A DNA stretch of 64,000 nucleotides. Source: Lepas anatifera. Taxonomy: Eukaryota > Arthropoda > Thecostraca > Lepadidae. Shown in pieces: positions 11,541-24,625 of this stretch (positions within the stretch are counted from its first letter, which is position 1; each line of letters opens with the position of its first letter). The stretch covers positions 186,001 to 250,000 of the forward strand of contig JAOTON010000318.1 of NCBI GenBank assembly GCA_034440635.1. Reading direction: 5' to 3'. Both the position numbers and the translations under genes were made by a program. The notes under the pieces are model-generated. The model ran no database searches. It was given only the letters and a program-made list of their open reading frames with translations, and was not told the DNA's origin.

Positions 11541-13260
11541 TGAGGTGGGCCCCCTGTGGGGTTGGCCCCCCACTTTTCAACCGGTTCCTACGCCCTGCTA
11601 TGTAGCCTTCAATGCAGCCTCCATGCTTTTGGTGTTCGTGTTTTGTGCCACTGTAAACCTATTGCAGTCTCCTGAACCATTATCCCAGTGCTATCTATAT
11701 AGCCCTCAATGCAGTCTTCAGGCTTTTGGTGCTGCTGTTTTGTGCCGCTATATAACTATTGCAGTCTACTCAATGAGTATCCCAGTGCTGCCGTCAATGC
11801 AGCCTCCACGCTTTTAGTGCTGTTGTCTTATGTCGTCGTGGAGCTACTGCAGCCTCCACACGACACCGGAGATTAGTGTTTCTTAACACGCGCCCCGCTG
11901 GGAGGGGGCGAAATTCGCCCCCCTCCTGGTTTTCCCCAGATAGCTAAAAACGAAGAGACACAGAGCAACGAAAATTACCGTACCTTATTCCTGATCAATT
12001 TTACACATCTGACCAAATTTTGAGTTAAGGACCTGTCCATTGGCGGACGCAGGGGGGCCAAACTATCTTTTGCCCCCAAACGCCGGAGAAATTTTTTGAA
12101 AAAAGGTGTTTACACTTGGTCTGTAGAGCAAAAAAATCTTTGCTCCCCCGAGAGCGATTCAAGGTCAAGTGACCCGACCTCGAAACCTAAAATCACGAGT
12201 TTGAAGCGGTGCCCAGGGAACATCAGCGAACCCATGTTGAAACTTCCACAATATAATAAGGTCATTAGGTTCTAAAAATCTGCTGTCTTGGAATTTGTAT
12301 ATTGTTGACCTAAGGTGTGGTCAATTTTTGTCACCCCTTATAAGTCTATGTTGAATAATAGAATGGGCTCGTTTTCAGTAAATACTGGATAGATAAAGCT
12401 GAAAATCCTCAAACCGTCTATTTTACGACGATCTTGACCGTTAAATTGGGTTTTTGAGCATCTGACCTCTCAAAGGTCATGTCAGGTCACGGAGCATATA
12501 GTGATTGTTTTACCAATAACTTCTCACTGAGTTGAGATAAAGCTCCCATTTTGCTTGCATTGTGCTTATATTGTCACGGGGAGTCGATTGATATGCACCA
12601 TGACCATACCAGGCTACTCTGTGACCCTGACCTAACTCGAGGTCAGGTCATTTTCACTTTTTGACCTAGCAAGGTCATATTATACATCATTCGATTTGCC
12701 ACGATGAGGGAATCCAATCACGCATAAATATTTGCTCTAGCTACTCTGCGAGCAGGAGAAACGTACACTGCACTGTTGTAAGCCTATGGGACATTCTTTG
12801 ACCTATGCTGACCTCAATATTGATCTGACATAAAAATTATTCAATAAAATATATTTTTCTTGTTAAGAGCTTTCGAAAGCCGCCCATAATTTTCCTTTAG
12901 CGTTCATGGGGAATGAGATATGGAGGGGGGACGAAAAACGCCCCCAGCGGGGCGCGTCATGCCAGGGACCCCAGCGGGGCGCGTGTGAAGTTTATCCCTC
13001 GATGCCAGTCTCCCTGCTCGTGGTGTTATTGTCTTGTGTCACCGTGGAGCTATTGCAGTCTAAACGGGACGCCTAAACCTGGTGATACCTACCTCGCCGT
13101 TGATGCAGTCACCAAGCTTGTGATGTCTTGTGCAACAGATGGGCTTTTGCAGCCTCTGCAGCCTCCTCAGGTCTCTGTTGCATTCGGCGTCACTTAGTGA
13201 TCACTGCAATGTTTGGTGCTATTATTGTGTCGCAGCAGGGTTCTTACGGACTCCCCAACT
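11540..13260 (+). repeat. Tandem array of about 100-bp units, split by a MITE
   Basis: Recurring landmarks are tcaatgcagcctcca, gcttttggtgctg and ttgtgccgctat..ctattgcagtct. Unit starts lie near 11608, 11705 and 11792, and after the inserted MITE near 12997, 13099 and 13200. The unit is about 87-102 bp and diverges towards the right. The array is interrupted from 11883 to 12989 by a transposon. Confidence 0.75.
11883..12989. mobile_element. TTAA-type piggyBac-like MITE, variant with box CGCCCCGCTGG, inserted in the tandem array
   Basis: The left end is TTAACACGCGCCCCGCTGGG (11883). The right end is the inverted box ccccagcggggcgcgt present twice, 27 bp apart (starting 12942 and 12969), finishing in gtgtgaa. 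The right target site is therefore TGAA instead of TTAA, a single substitution. AGGTCA/TGACCT hexamers are frequent at 12,165-12,810. An inner sequence at about 12,040-12,075 resembles an hAT-like terminus and may mark an older nested insertion. It has no coding capacity. Confidence 0.75.
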
Positions 13261-14609
13261 GGGCACAATTTGGCACGGGCGCTTGGCTCTTAGAGTATGA
13301 CAACGTGCACCAATGAAATGGGATACCATCCAGGCTGCCCTGAAATTCCCAGAACATTTGGGGAGACTCGCTTTATACTGGAGGTCTTGACTCAAATAAG
13401 ATCGAGTTATGAAGATTGGATCTGGGTTCAGTTCCCGAGTAAAAGTTTGAGTATCCATCTGGAAATCGGATTCGTGACTTACTCTATTCAGATTCACTGC
13501 CCTTCATTCTATCATCTGAACCTAGCTCGTGCTTCATAGACCAGATATAAAGATAATTATCCAAACTAAAACCCCGGATCTAGATATATTGCAGCAATAG
13601 CTCCCACAGGCATAGATTGCTGCTGATGGACTGGGCTGTTGGGGCCAGTCTAGATTGTGTCTCGTTTTTATTGGTTATGTCTTAATCCAAGGACCAGGCG
13701 GCGGCGGTGTCGGTGAACAACAAAGTTTCAAAAGTATTTTAACTGGAAACAATACAAGATAGCAGAGTATTAAACAAATATTGCAACCGAAATGTGGCAT
13801 GAAACCCCAGCATCAGATCTAAATTAATTTCTCGGAAAATAGTTAACTCGTCGGGAGTTTAAAAAGGACAAACATCAACATTTCCTTAACTGTTAATCTG
13901 ATTTTCTGAGTTAAAATCACTTTCATGTTGGGTTCATCATCATAAAATATAGTACGCAATCTAGCATTTAAAGTGCCATAGTCCGTTTAAAACTTCAGAC
14001 AAAAACCCAATCTCAGGACAGGCTGGAAACTTTTCGGTATCACAGAAATAAATATGTTCTTCATGGTCTATTCATTTCTTTCAAAACTGGGGCTGGTTCC
14101 ACCTGTACATTGAGACGCAAATAAGTCCTCCAACTCAGCATGGTATCACAATTGTGCCAAAGTAAACTTACCCACTAATTCCCTGTGTTGAGGAGTTACC
14201 CCTTTGTTAGACTCCATAAGCTTCCTCTTTAGGTTTTCAGAGAATCTTCCCTCATCTTGGGATACAAATTGGTCTGCGTTGAGAAAACCAATATTCCGGA
14301 CAACGATAATGGTGAGATTTGTGATGTTTTAAAAATGTCTCTAAAGTTGATGCCAGCTACCACTCCTCCAGAGAAGACTGCATCAGCTCCATGCCGCAAG
14401 TGGCAATGTGTAAAATGACCCTGAAGAGCGGGTGATGGCAAAGTCTGCTACATCTTCTTTTTTACTTCTCCACCGAGAAATAACACACAAGATAATTGCA
14501 CAAGCGTGATGCATTAAATTGTTCTCTTCTTATAATTTCTGTTCTTGATCCATGCCCAAAGTTTTGAATTATGAATAAATGTTGCAGTCTGCCCCAAGAA
14601 CAATGATTC

Positions 14610-14690
14610 ATGGCAGTTGACAATGATAATGGTGACAATGATAATGATATGACAATGACAATATGACAATGTAATGATAATGATAATGGA
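14610..14690 (+). repeat. Imperfect (GACAATGATAATG)n simple repeat
   Basis: Alternating gacaat and gataat words run for about 80 bases with little else between them. It is a simple-sequence tract with no other function visible. Confidence 0.8.
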
Positions 14691-16199
14691 GGATTCATAC
14701 CAGTTGACACGAACGCCATAAAAGTAGGGACAATGTTAAAAGGTCTACGGCAGGATCTAAGCTCTGTATACAGCAGATGACTCGTAACGTTCATTAATGC
14801 CTAATCAAGTTGAGAATATCTGCTTGTACTTCCTGCATGAACGATTTTTAATCGGAAATTTAAATATTACTTCCGTTTCATGCAATGTTAAACATAACTC
14901 CTGCTTCGAACCCAGAGTTCAACACCAAATTATTTCTTCTTCAGATAGATTTTATATGGAGGCGCGTTTTCTGACACTGTTGGCATCGTTGTTTCAAGTA
15001 AGAATTTCTAGTTATAGCCATTTGAGGCATTAAGCCCGTGATGTAACTAGCCCCGGTCTCCCCCACTGTGTATCTGGTGAAGTTACACAGTAGATAAGAA
15101 GCGTCAATATCTACTGCCTTCCCCATACGTCTTGGAATAGGAGGCCAATGAGGTCTGCTCACTACACCCGCATTTGATACAAATCTGACTCCAGACAAAT
15201 TGGATAGCAGTATGACCATTTCGTGACCAGCTAGTTCAAAGGGGGACAAAGAGCAAAAATTAAATAGGTCTTCGGTTGTATTGGAGAAAGCTTCTAATCG
15301 GCAGCAGGTGAAGATTAACCCTCACGTTCTTCCCGGCAGCAACGTAGGACGTCTGCTCCTGTTGACTCGTTGAGGTGTTACCACACCTTTCGAAATTGGT
15401 GTTTACGAGCCCGGCGGCCATGCGCGTGGGGGAGCACGCACAAACGACATTTTTATTTTAATGTCGGTCGTTACGGTGCGGAGTGTGTGTGCGTGACCGG
15501 GCCCTCGCAGAGCACACACATTCCACCGTGGCCAAACAAACAAGGGAACGCCACGGTGTTGTGTGTGTGGCCGCACGTTATCTCAGCGGCAATATGTACA
15601 GAAATCCGAACCGTGACCTTCACCTCCGGCGGCGATGGTCGGGGCCATTGAACGAAGCTGGTCCAGGCTCATAGCTCAACCCAGCGCTTTTTTGCTGGGG
15701 TAGAGTTTTGTTGATTTGCCGCGGTCGGATGTGTCTGATGTTAACAGTGGTGGGGAGTTGTCTTAGAGCACCCAAACATGCGACCTGAAAACACTCCCTC
15801 TGAAGAAAAAAAACCGTTTGAGCCTTATTCTATCGTGGGAGAATGAAGGAAGCAGTGGCGTAAATTTTAGATTAGTTAGCTTTAGGAATCCTAAGTGATC
15901 AGCTTGTATCCTCACATTGCCTTTTTATGCTGTGACTTTCATTTTTAACGTTCCCTCAAGTTTGACATGGAACATAATTAAGGGGAAAATCGTCATATTT
16001 CAGTTACTCCTCATGTTTGATGCCACAGGACGGATCGTAAAAAGTAATAATCAATCACGAACGCAAAAAGTCATCAACAGCCCGCACACCCCAAAAGATA
16101 AAAAACAATAATATTTTTGTTTGTGAACACTTTTCAACCAATTAAAATGCTCTGATTTTATTAATTTAGGCTCCAGATTACGGACATGCTTGGGAGATG

Positions 16200-16440
16200 A
16201 AACGGGAAAACTTCAGGCTGACGCTCAGTAGCCCAGGAGCACGGTGCAGCTAGTGGTCTGAACTCCCGCCAGTCAGGCGACCTCACCGACCTCGCCGCTC
16301 CAATCGGTGTGCGTGCGGAGCTTCTCGTGAGCCGGTAGAATAATTCACGGGTGGATTCAGTCGTCGGAGCGGCACCTGAAGCCGACTGCTCTCATTGTGC
16401 GCTGACATGGCACACGGAGCGGGAGCGCCCCCGCCACAAA
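16200..16440. promoter_or_regulatory. CpG-rich patch, possible promoter or untranslated exon
   Basis: Locally high CpG density inside AT-rich flanks, with a ccaatcggtgtgcg CCAAT-box-like word at about 16,301-16,314. There is no clear TATA or initiator and no linked coding exon, so this is only a candidate. Confidence 0.25.
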
Positions 16441-17179
16441 CATCTTCTTTCGGCGGTCTCCGTCAATTTGTGGCCACCTGCTCATTCTACCCTCTCCAAG
16501 GAGCATCGGGGTATCATGTGTTAGAGACAAAGAGTGCGACACTCGCTGTAAGCGGTGCTTATAGATGCTCAGAATAATCACACAAGGAAAGAAGGCTGTA
16601 AGAAATAGAGAATAGTGCATGATGTTTTGTATTTTGGCCTTGATTCAGTTTCAAGAGATGTTATAGTTTACGTGACGAGTGAAAACACCAAAACAGCCCA
16701 GAAAATCGGTGTTCCCTGTGTTCATGGAAGCAAAACAGCCCTTTTTGTTGTCATTGACACCCTTTGTTTGAACGCAGCCACAACGAGGGCGCCTTAGTTC
16801 GATCACGGAGGTTTGTGTACATCGAAGATACTGGTGGAAAGGCAAGGGAGCAGAAAGCCTACGGATAAGGTTTGAAAAGCACGAGGGAAACAGGGTCAGT
16901 GGGCTTACTTTCGTGTTCATCAGTCCTCCGAAAATACAAGAAAAAAGAGAATATAACTCGTTTTAGGGCAATCTAACCATTTTGTGCCAGCAGCTTGTCC
17001 TTCTAAATTAGGAAAATTAGACCCGGCTATCACTTATTACACCAATTCAAAAACTAAATGCAGTATAATTCAATCAGACATCACAGCTTTCTAAAAAAAT
17101 TCCTAAAATTTAACATAATTGAATTTAGATGTTAAAAGCGTTATTTGCAAACAATGCCCATTCGAATCCACTTTTATTC

Positions 17180-17360
17180 AGCGAGGCGAGAGTGGAGCCC
17201 CACCTCCCACTGGCGGCGGCGCGGAACCAGTGTCGACGCCGCCGTGCGCTCGTGCGGAGACTGCCCAGTGCTTCCTCACGGCACCACTCTCTGCACTCTC
17301 CTCACTGTGCGACGCCGGTACAGGCTTTCACCGAGCATTGAACATCGGCGCGCCGCCCTC
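17180..17360. promoter_or_regulatory. CpG-rich patch, possible promoter or exon
   Basis: About 180 bases are rich in CGCC and GCGCG words, with AT-rich sequence on each side. All three + frames are open across it, so no frame can be preferred. No donor with a GTRAG consensus sits at its right edge. Confidence 0.25.
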
Positions 17361-19647
17361 ATGAGTCGGTTGGTTAATTGCCGATTGTAATGCAAACGAG
17401 GAGCTTAATGCGGAGCCCAGACATCATTTTTTACCAGGTAGCTCAAAACCGAAGCCTTTAAAAGCGATGGTGCTCGGAAATTTTTCGTAGCAACCAATTG
17501 CATAGGTAAATTTTAATGTCAAAATTTAAGAAAAATGATAATAACAGAAACTTTTGAACTTTATTTAAATATTATCATTTCAAGCAATAGGTAGTTAGCG
17601 AGGCACTGCAACTTCTCAGATCCTTTAGCTTTTGATGGCGCTGCAAATATTGACCTACGTATTCAAAATTTGAGAAAAATTTATTCCAAAGACCTTTTTA
17701 ACTACCAGATGACTTATCCCCGGCAGGCATGCAATTATCGAGAAGTTAGGGTAACAGAAAGAACTGAGGCCGTGTTCTTATCTAATTTGAACATAAAAAT
17801 GAGCGCGTGCGCCGGTGTTCGATCTCTGACGGACGCCTGTATGTATGTACGTATTGCATCCGTGGGACCAGAAGAGCATTCTGAACTCGGCGCACGCCAG
17901 CTCGTGGGGGCCTGGCTAGACTTGTCCTGCGCCAGGGGTGGCTACACACGGAGGGAGACCAGGACCGAGAATTTGAAATGCACCAGGGGATCGTCATCAG
18001 AAAAGTCTCACGTTCGCATCAGACCAGAATCAAGCCCTAGATTCATTAGGCGAAAATGTTTGGTCCCTTCCATTGCGCTATTTGATGCGCCAATGCTTAA
18101 AGTTCTACTGTTGGATCCAGCTTTTGAGACCACATGCTGGTCTCGGCCGGGACTTTGCGGGAAACACAAAATGTTTTATTATGCTAGATGGTACATTAAG
18201 CGAAGCCACATCAGCTATACTCCCAACTCAGTTGAATATTGTGAAATCCTAATATCACGTCAGAAATGAGTTAAAAAGAGCACCGCTGAATTTCACCATT
18301 GAAACAAATCATTCTAACTAAATGTCGGTGATGTTTATGCTGCTGTATTTCCCTTGTTTTTGGATGCAAGTGCTGCACCTATCACCAATACAAGACGATA
18401 ATTTGAAACAGTTGTATGAGAAAGTCCATAAGTGATATCCTCCAGGATTGGAGTGCAAAAAAAACGTCGAAACGTTTTTCTATGACAATGAGCGGAGAAC
18501 TGCACACTCCACCGCAGTATATGAGAAAAATTTTGCATATGACTTGGGACTGAAAGTGAAACCGGCGACACAATGCCGAGAAAGTCACAAGTCTTCTGAA
18601 AAATTATAGCATTCACTTTTGTTATGCGAAAACACATCTAAAAAGCTACATTTCCCCTTTACTTCCGCAGTCCACATGTCCAGAAGCAGTCAGATCACAG
18701 CGGCGATTCATCGACATGAGACACAGTCGACGAGCGGAGCATGCAGGCTGCACCTTTTGTTCGTAACCACGCATGCGACTAAAAACGACCGTGATATTCT
18801 ACGACAGGTGAAAGTGCCAGCTGCACCCCGTAAGCTGACGCTTTAATGAGTTGGCTTACTCTTTCGTGTCAGTGCTTATGATAAGGGCCAACATAATGCA
18901 GTAGGTTGTCGCAATATTCAGCGCTCCAGGGCTTCCAGATAGCAAAGCCTGGAATTTTTAACGGTCTCATAAGAATGAACTCACCATGCCACGTTACAAC
19001 AGCGAGCATATGGAGAAGAAAACTTAAGATGACGTTGATATATCTGAGAGTGGATGGAGTGCAATGCAAAATAACTTTGGTGAAGCTCAATGAGTAAACA
19101 GTGGCAACTTATTTATTGACCTCGCATGATTCAGGGTTTCTTGACCATTCATAACAGAGGTTCATTTTACACTCTCTCATCCCAACCCTCTCAATCTTGC
19201 GGTTGTGCAGTAAGGGCTTAGCGGTGAAATGTAATTATGAACTGGCAGAAAAATCATTCAAAATGTTTAAAAGCCTGGGTATAGAAATCCATGAACTCTA
19301 TTCAGAATGTCAGCTGATATTAGATGCGGCCAAATCCCGTCAGTGAGGGACTAGAGATCCCGGCTGGCTTTACCTTCGCATAGTGAAAAACACAACAGAA
19401 TCCCAATGATGCCAATAGAACATTGTAGTTTGACCTGGTCAGGCTTTCATCTAGGGTCAAAGCAGACAAAGCTGAATAAAAAACTTGAGAAAAACCCTAG
19501 CAGTTGTTGGTAAGCAATAAGAACGCTCACTAGTGTATTACCGGATCCCCATATGAAACTGTGTATGACAGCCAGAACGCCAGTACCGGATTCGCAAACA
19601 AGTCTTTTGGGTAACGTCTAATGATCTTCTCGCTGGGAATTTTCACT

Positions 19648-20804
19648 GATAACACTGGTCAACAAAATTTAACTTTTTGTCGTGGATCCAATATAAAATA
19701 GTCCGTTTCTAGGGTACTTTGGGGCGCTGAACACGAATCTGGCAGCAGAAATGTCATATCAGGTCAGAATTTTGAGATCCAGTATGTCTGTGTGTCGTCT
19801 TTGTGCAAACCTTCTTGGCATCAGTGACATTGACAGTGCAAAACCCAAGAGGTCTAGGAAAATGAACGTTTAGTTGTTTGTAGAGGCTAGGGTATTCTAC
19901 CTTAAACCCGATTTTCATAGACCTAGGTCAATATATTCAAGGTAAAACGAGGCCATATAGGTCAAATTCTGTATGTGCAGGGTAGCCATTGGGAAATGCC
20001 GTGATTATGCGATGAGAAGCCGGATATGGAGAGAAATTGGCCTGAAGTAACAGAGGAAAGGTCTGAGGCAATGTTCTCTGAAACATTTAGGCCAAGGTCG
20101 TTCAAGGCCATTAACCTTTGACGTCAAAATATTACATTTTGCCTATAACGTGTACTGCAACTAGCACTATGGCAACCGTCGGGCGGAAAATAAGGTTTGA
20201 CCTTGACCAATGACCTTTGTCTTGAACCTGCGAATTTGAGCTCAAGATTGAGGGACCTAGCGTATGACGTCATAACATGATATACGTCATATTAGGCGGC
20301 ATCATCCGACCAAAGGCACTAGGGTCAATGACCTTGAAATGGTAGTATGACCTTGACCTGTGAATTTTTACTTAGACTTGACCTTTAAAGGAGGTGACTC
20401 TGACATAAAATCCTCATCATATAGTGCTGCGACGTCACCTCTCGGTCTACAATACCGGCCAGCTTGTGCGACCGAGCGCAAACCTTGTTCAATGTACAAT
20501 GTTCATGCACTTGAATGCGAGGTAGTCTTTCGTTGCAATAAATTCACGTGTATATTGATAAGCTGCATTGTCTGGGTGCAGATAATCGGGATTCTCGACA
20601 TCCTTGATCTATATTTTTCCACAAAAGGCTAGGCTGATGACAGTGTGTGGAAAATGTAGGGGCTATACACCAGGTATTCTCTTGAGGAACAAACCAGGTC
20701 CGACGGCCAAAAAACGTTTACTAAATTTGAAATCAGCGGTATCGAAATAGGCAGAAACAGGTGTTCACGTGCCGGATCCATTTTGGCTGTTGACCAGTGT
20801 AATC
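19648..20804 (+). mobile_element. Non-autonomous DNA transposon, GATWACACTGGTCAACA termini (copy 1)
   Basis: The left end reads GATAACACTGGTCAACA, and the inverted right end reads GATTACACTGGTCAACA. The whole 1.15 kb aligns by eye with the inverted copy at 54933-56084, including internal landmarks such as the nearly palindromic cctaggtcaat block and ggatccattttggct near the right end. AGGTCA/TGACCT hexamers are frequent. No transposase or long ORF is present; the 90-codon frame at 20360 is part of the repeat. The superfamily is not clear from the termini, and no target duplication was secure. Confidence 0.8.
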
Positions 20805-21512
20805 TACCGTCATCCCATTTGCTAACCAGTTGTCATTGTAAATACCACCAATTAAAACGCCTAGGATGGCGAAAACCGAGCGGGCACCTGAGATGGAAAA
20901 TTGAGGGTGTGTGGCACCTTCGTAATGGGTTTTGAACTGAGAATGCCATATGATAGAGCATGTCGAGAAACCACTCGATCAATGTTTCATTTATTCCAGA
21001 ACTTACCACTTGAGTAGAAAAATGCCATGAATAGAAAATCACCCCCTACCAACCCCCTTCACCCCAGGCATTTATGTGCTATGAGGCGATCTTAGGAAAG
21101 TGACGTCATGCTCAAGCCCCTCAGCGCATGCTGCACTGCACACACTTTTCTTGCTCGGACATATTTAACATGACACCACCTGGACTCTCCCCGCACCCAT
21201 CACCGCCTGAGAGAGGGGAGGGTACGCATGTGCGCTCGCGGCGTGGGACCGTAAATGCTATCTTTTTCTTTGAACAGCCCAAATATATGTTGTAAATTTC
21301 ATAAGTGTACGTGAGTTTTGACTCAGGATGAAATTTACGATAATATTTTAACTCACAGCATTGCTGATCCCTGCAAACTAAGTTTGGGCTTATTCAGATC
21401 AGCAAAAACGGAGATATGATGTAATAAGTGACGAAAATTTGATGACTTGACATGCCTCTGCTTTTTCATGTGCCACAAGTTGCGCCAGTACCCCATTCAC
21501 CCCTGATGTAGT
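20805..21512. other. Spacer with no recognised gene
   Basis: Mixed-composition sequence with short shadow ORFs only. A GC-rich patch at about 21,170-21,250 has no other support. Confidence 0.4.
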
Positions 21513-21784
21513 CATAGGCGGATCCAGGATTGCCCATCGGGGGAGCACCTTCCCGGGGGGGGGCGCCATCCAGACCGGGGGGCGCCATCCGGACCAGGGG
21601 GCGCCACTTATGACCGGCAAAAGCTATCAGATGGGCGCCAAATCCTATCGGTGGGCGCCAACTTTCGCATCCTGGGGGGGGGTGGGAAGCGACATTTCAG
21701 GGGGCGCCATCGACCTTTCAGGGGGGCGCCGAGGGTCGATCGGGGGGGGCACGTGCCCTCCTGCGCCCCCTGGATCCGCCTATG
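21513..21784. mobile_element. hAT-like MITE with intact 8-bp target duplication
   Basis: The termini are inverted repeats: CATAGGCGGATCCAGG at the left and CCTGGATCCGCCTATG at the right. The element is flanked on both sides by gatgtagt (21505-21512 and 21785-21792), a perfect 8-bp duplication as made by hAT transposases. The interior is G-rich, with repeated gggggcgccatc words. At 272 bp it cannot encode a transposase. The perfect duplication suggests a fairly recent insertion. Confidence 0.88.
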
Positions 21785-23532
21785 GATGTAGTTTAGTCGG
21801 TAATTGAATTGATGGGGCTATGACACGGTGAAGACCCCGTCAAAGTATGTTTCACCCTTTCGGAGATATAAGCTTTTCGTTAATGTGACGGTCGGGCCGG
21901 GCCGTGTCGCTCATATGCAAAATTGCATCCATATTCAGGGAAGAACTCGCGGGCACTGTACCTGCTCGCTTATCGACAAGCTATTCATATTCATTTTGAA
22001 TAATCTACAGAGTTAAATACATGTCTTACTTGACCCGCATTTATATTATAGACTAGGGTTGCATTTTCTATTTTGGACGTTAAAATAGCCAATTCCTGAA
22101 TAAACCAGAAAGTGTTATCTCACAATAAATAAAACATTAGTAAAAGTCGCAATAATCAACCCAGTCGCGGCTAATTCCTTTGCATATCGTCCTGGGCCTT
22201 ACTTTCGCCTCAAATGCTATGCTTTCCAAATTTTTCGTCATTGTCACTTAATCAACAAAAAGCTGAGGCTTATTTCTGAAAGATCTGCTTGATGATGCCC
22301 TTATCATAGAAGTATAAGCCCCCTAATAAGGAAATATCTTATTTGCATTTCAGCTACCGACATATACCAGCTCTGCCTACATTTATCTAAGCCACAATCT
22401 GACCGGAGTCCACTCTCTCGGCTGTGCAGGCTCTCCGTGAGAGCGGCGGTAACCATACCGTAATGGTCTCTCCGGGTGAAAGTATTCTCACAGAGGTGGG
22501 ATCCGGGGGCGGATGTCTTCCATCACCTCCAGTTAACTCTATAGCCCCAGCGAGAGACAGCACGCAGCCAGCGTTGGAGGCCTGATGAAAGATACATCAG
22601 TACGTCCAATGACTGTGATTGGGCCTAATCATCCGATCGAGTGTGGGCCAGGGAAAGCAAAGATAATCGACAAGTTTCGACATCTTGTCCGAAAGATAAG
22701 TTTACAGACCAGAGAGATGTTTTTTTTGAAACCTTGAACCGATGCACGACCAACAAAGAAACCAGTCACATACCGTGGGTATTGCCTGCCCCGAATTCAA
22801 GTTGTCCAACCGTCAGTTTACTTTTACGAGGGGCACATTCAATAGTTCCTACACCTTTATAAGAGAGTGACTAATTTAGAAAAAAACAGTTGACACTAAT
22901 ATAGAGAAATATGCTAGCCAGATACCGCAACCGGCGGATACATGCAGGTACCAGATTCTCTCCAATAATTAGCGAAACCTAACACCCACTGAACAGGTGA
23001 AAATTTAGGTGCGGATAACAAAATTTCCCAAATGTGAATTTCAGAATTACAGGTTGGGAAAAGTAATGGGTTTGCAAGATATTTACTTGGACTTAAACAT
23101 TTAGTTTTGGTTTATTATCATTCAAAAGTGAGCTGTTATTAATACACCAGTTCTTTAGATGTTGACTACTCAAAAGTCACACCTGATTTCAGGCTTACTT
23201 ATCTCGTTACTAATAGGTTTATAGGTTCCACACTAGATTCTGAGCAATTGATGCTCGCAGTGCTTTGTGATTTTAAGCACCGGCAGTTGTGGGTAAAATA
23301 AATGTGAAGTAGCACGTGCTGATAGAATGCAGCATTGCCTTTTTCCACGGGGCCTGAATTTGGAGATATTTATAGAATTGTTTGTTCACCCAATGTCGTA
23401 AAGAGCCCCAATTAACAGTTATGAATATCCTTGTCCAAATTACCCTAATAACGTCGTCTATGATTTCAGGGACCATAAGTGACGGAGTAATTTCCCTTTG
23501 TTGGTGAATATACGCACAATGGTACTGCAGTC
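21785..23532. other. Spacer with no recognised gene
   Basis: AT-rich, with a moderately GC-rich patch at about 22,400-22,560. No ORF shows family features. Confidence 0.4.
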
Positions 23533-23825
23533 CAAAGGCAGATCCAGGGGGTAGAGGGCACTTTCTCCATTCCTCCACCCGGTCAACCCTCGATGGCCCC
23601 TGAAAGAGTTGCGGTGCCCCTTCTGACAAATCGATGACACCCCTTTTAAAGTGTCGCTTCTCCCCCCCAGGATGAGAGTTTTGACGCCCCTGCAATAGCG
23701 TTTGGCGCTCACCTGATAGCTTTTCCGTCCGAAGTGGCGCCCTTTGGTCCGGCTAGTAAGCGCCCGCCCCCACCTGACCCTGTGCCCGCTCCCTCTTCCG
23801 ATCAAATATCCTGGATCCGCCTGTG
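23533..23825. mobile_element. hAT-like MITE, older inverted copy of the 21.5-kb element
   Basis: The termini caaaggcagatccaggggg and tcctggatccgcctgtg are diverged versions of the 21513-21784 termini. Read in reverse complement, its interior follows that element (gggcgccactt, aaagctatcag, gcgccaa, catcctggggggg, aagcgac). The flanking 8-mers ctgcagtc and ctaatctc match poorly, so the duplication has decayed. The minus-strand ORFs across it are translations of the repeat. Confidence 0.75.
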
Positions 23826-24339
23826 CTAATCTCCGCCTGAACATCTGCTGGGGGCAGAATATACCCAAATTTCCTTGGAATATACTCGCGTAATGCCCGT
23901 TTAAGTCGTTAGTATGTTTCTCAGCCCTTTTGGATGTTTTCTGAGAGGTTCGCATGTATGGTGAAGTGTTTGGCAATAGCGATTTCGATAACTGACTTTA
24001 CCCGCCTGTAGACGTAAGTCTATTGGTGATTATCCTTCACAAGCAATAAACAGTACTTGCTTTTTACTGGCGCCATGCCTTTAGCCAGCTTTGCGTTTGC
24101 GATGCTTCGTAACAGGCTCCAGGAGAACAGATTTCGGTGCACCTTTCATTGTGTATGCATAATCATGATTATATGCTTAAACCACTTATTACTGAACGCA
24201 TGGTTTTCGTAATGGTAGTCTCGTTGTGTAACGCAGCACATTGCAGACGTTTCACTCAATTCTCATCCATTGTGTGTATTTTAAAGCGGCCTAGGTATCT
24301 TGAAGCAATGACGAACACTCGGCATTTACGATGCCTCGG

Positions 24340-24625
24340 TGTCGAGTCTCGCGATTTGGCGCAGAAAATTTGTTTGGCGCGCGATTTTCAGCTGCGTTCC
24401 CGTGACGCTGTGTTCCGTATTTGACCCACTGGCGGGCGATAGTGGCAGTCGAAGCACGCCAACAGCTCTGGCAACTCCAGCAGCTGGCTGCAGCTGGACC
24501 AATCAATCTCAATGATGTCGTGCCTTGCCGCTTCTGCCCAGATGGTACTACCAAGAGGTGCGAAATCCAGCTTAAAGTCCATAGCGCTTCTTCCAGCAGC
24601 ATCTGCAATATCTTTTTTTACCTGT
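24340..24625 (-). other. Coding-like open stretch, unrecognised
   Basis: On the minus strand an open frame includes MDFKLDFAPLGSTIWAEAAR and runs on for about 45 more residues. Composition is less AT-rich than the flanks, and an ag-ending tract (gatattgcag in that strand) precedes it. I recognise no family and see no matching downstream exon. It could be a single exon of an unknown gene, a decayed transposon fragment or chance. Confidence 0.2.

Larger units (their letters stand above)
13260..19647. other. Long stretch without a recognised gene; a few CpG-rich patches and a simple repeat
   Basis: Several open frames exist, the longest being 199 codons at 17670-18269 on the + strand. None has recognisable motifs, and such lengths are possible by chance in 64 kb. 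CpG-rich patches lie at about 15,380-15,660, 16,200-16,440 and 17,180-17,360; in the last, all three forward frames are open, which is a composition effect. An imperfect gacaatgataatg repeat occupies about 14,610-14,690. Patches could be promoters or untranslated exons, but I see no supporting splice or core-promoter pattern. Confidence 0.4.

Noticed and set aside
17670..18269. 199-codon open frame on the + strand
   Set aside because: No motif, no splice signals, and a frame of this length can arise by chance in 128 kb of strand; AT-rich ends argue against a real gene.
23458..23976. 172-codon minus-strand frame
   Set aside because: Most of it is the hAT-like MITE translated.
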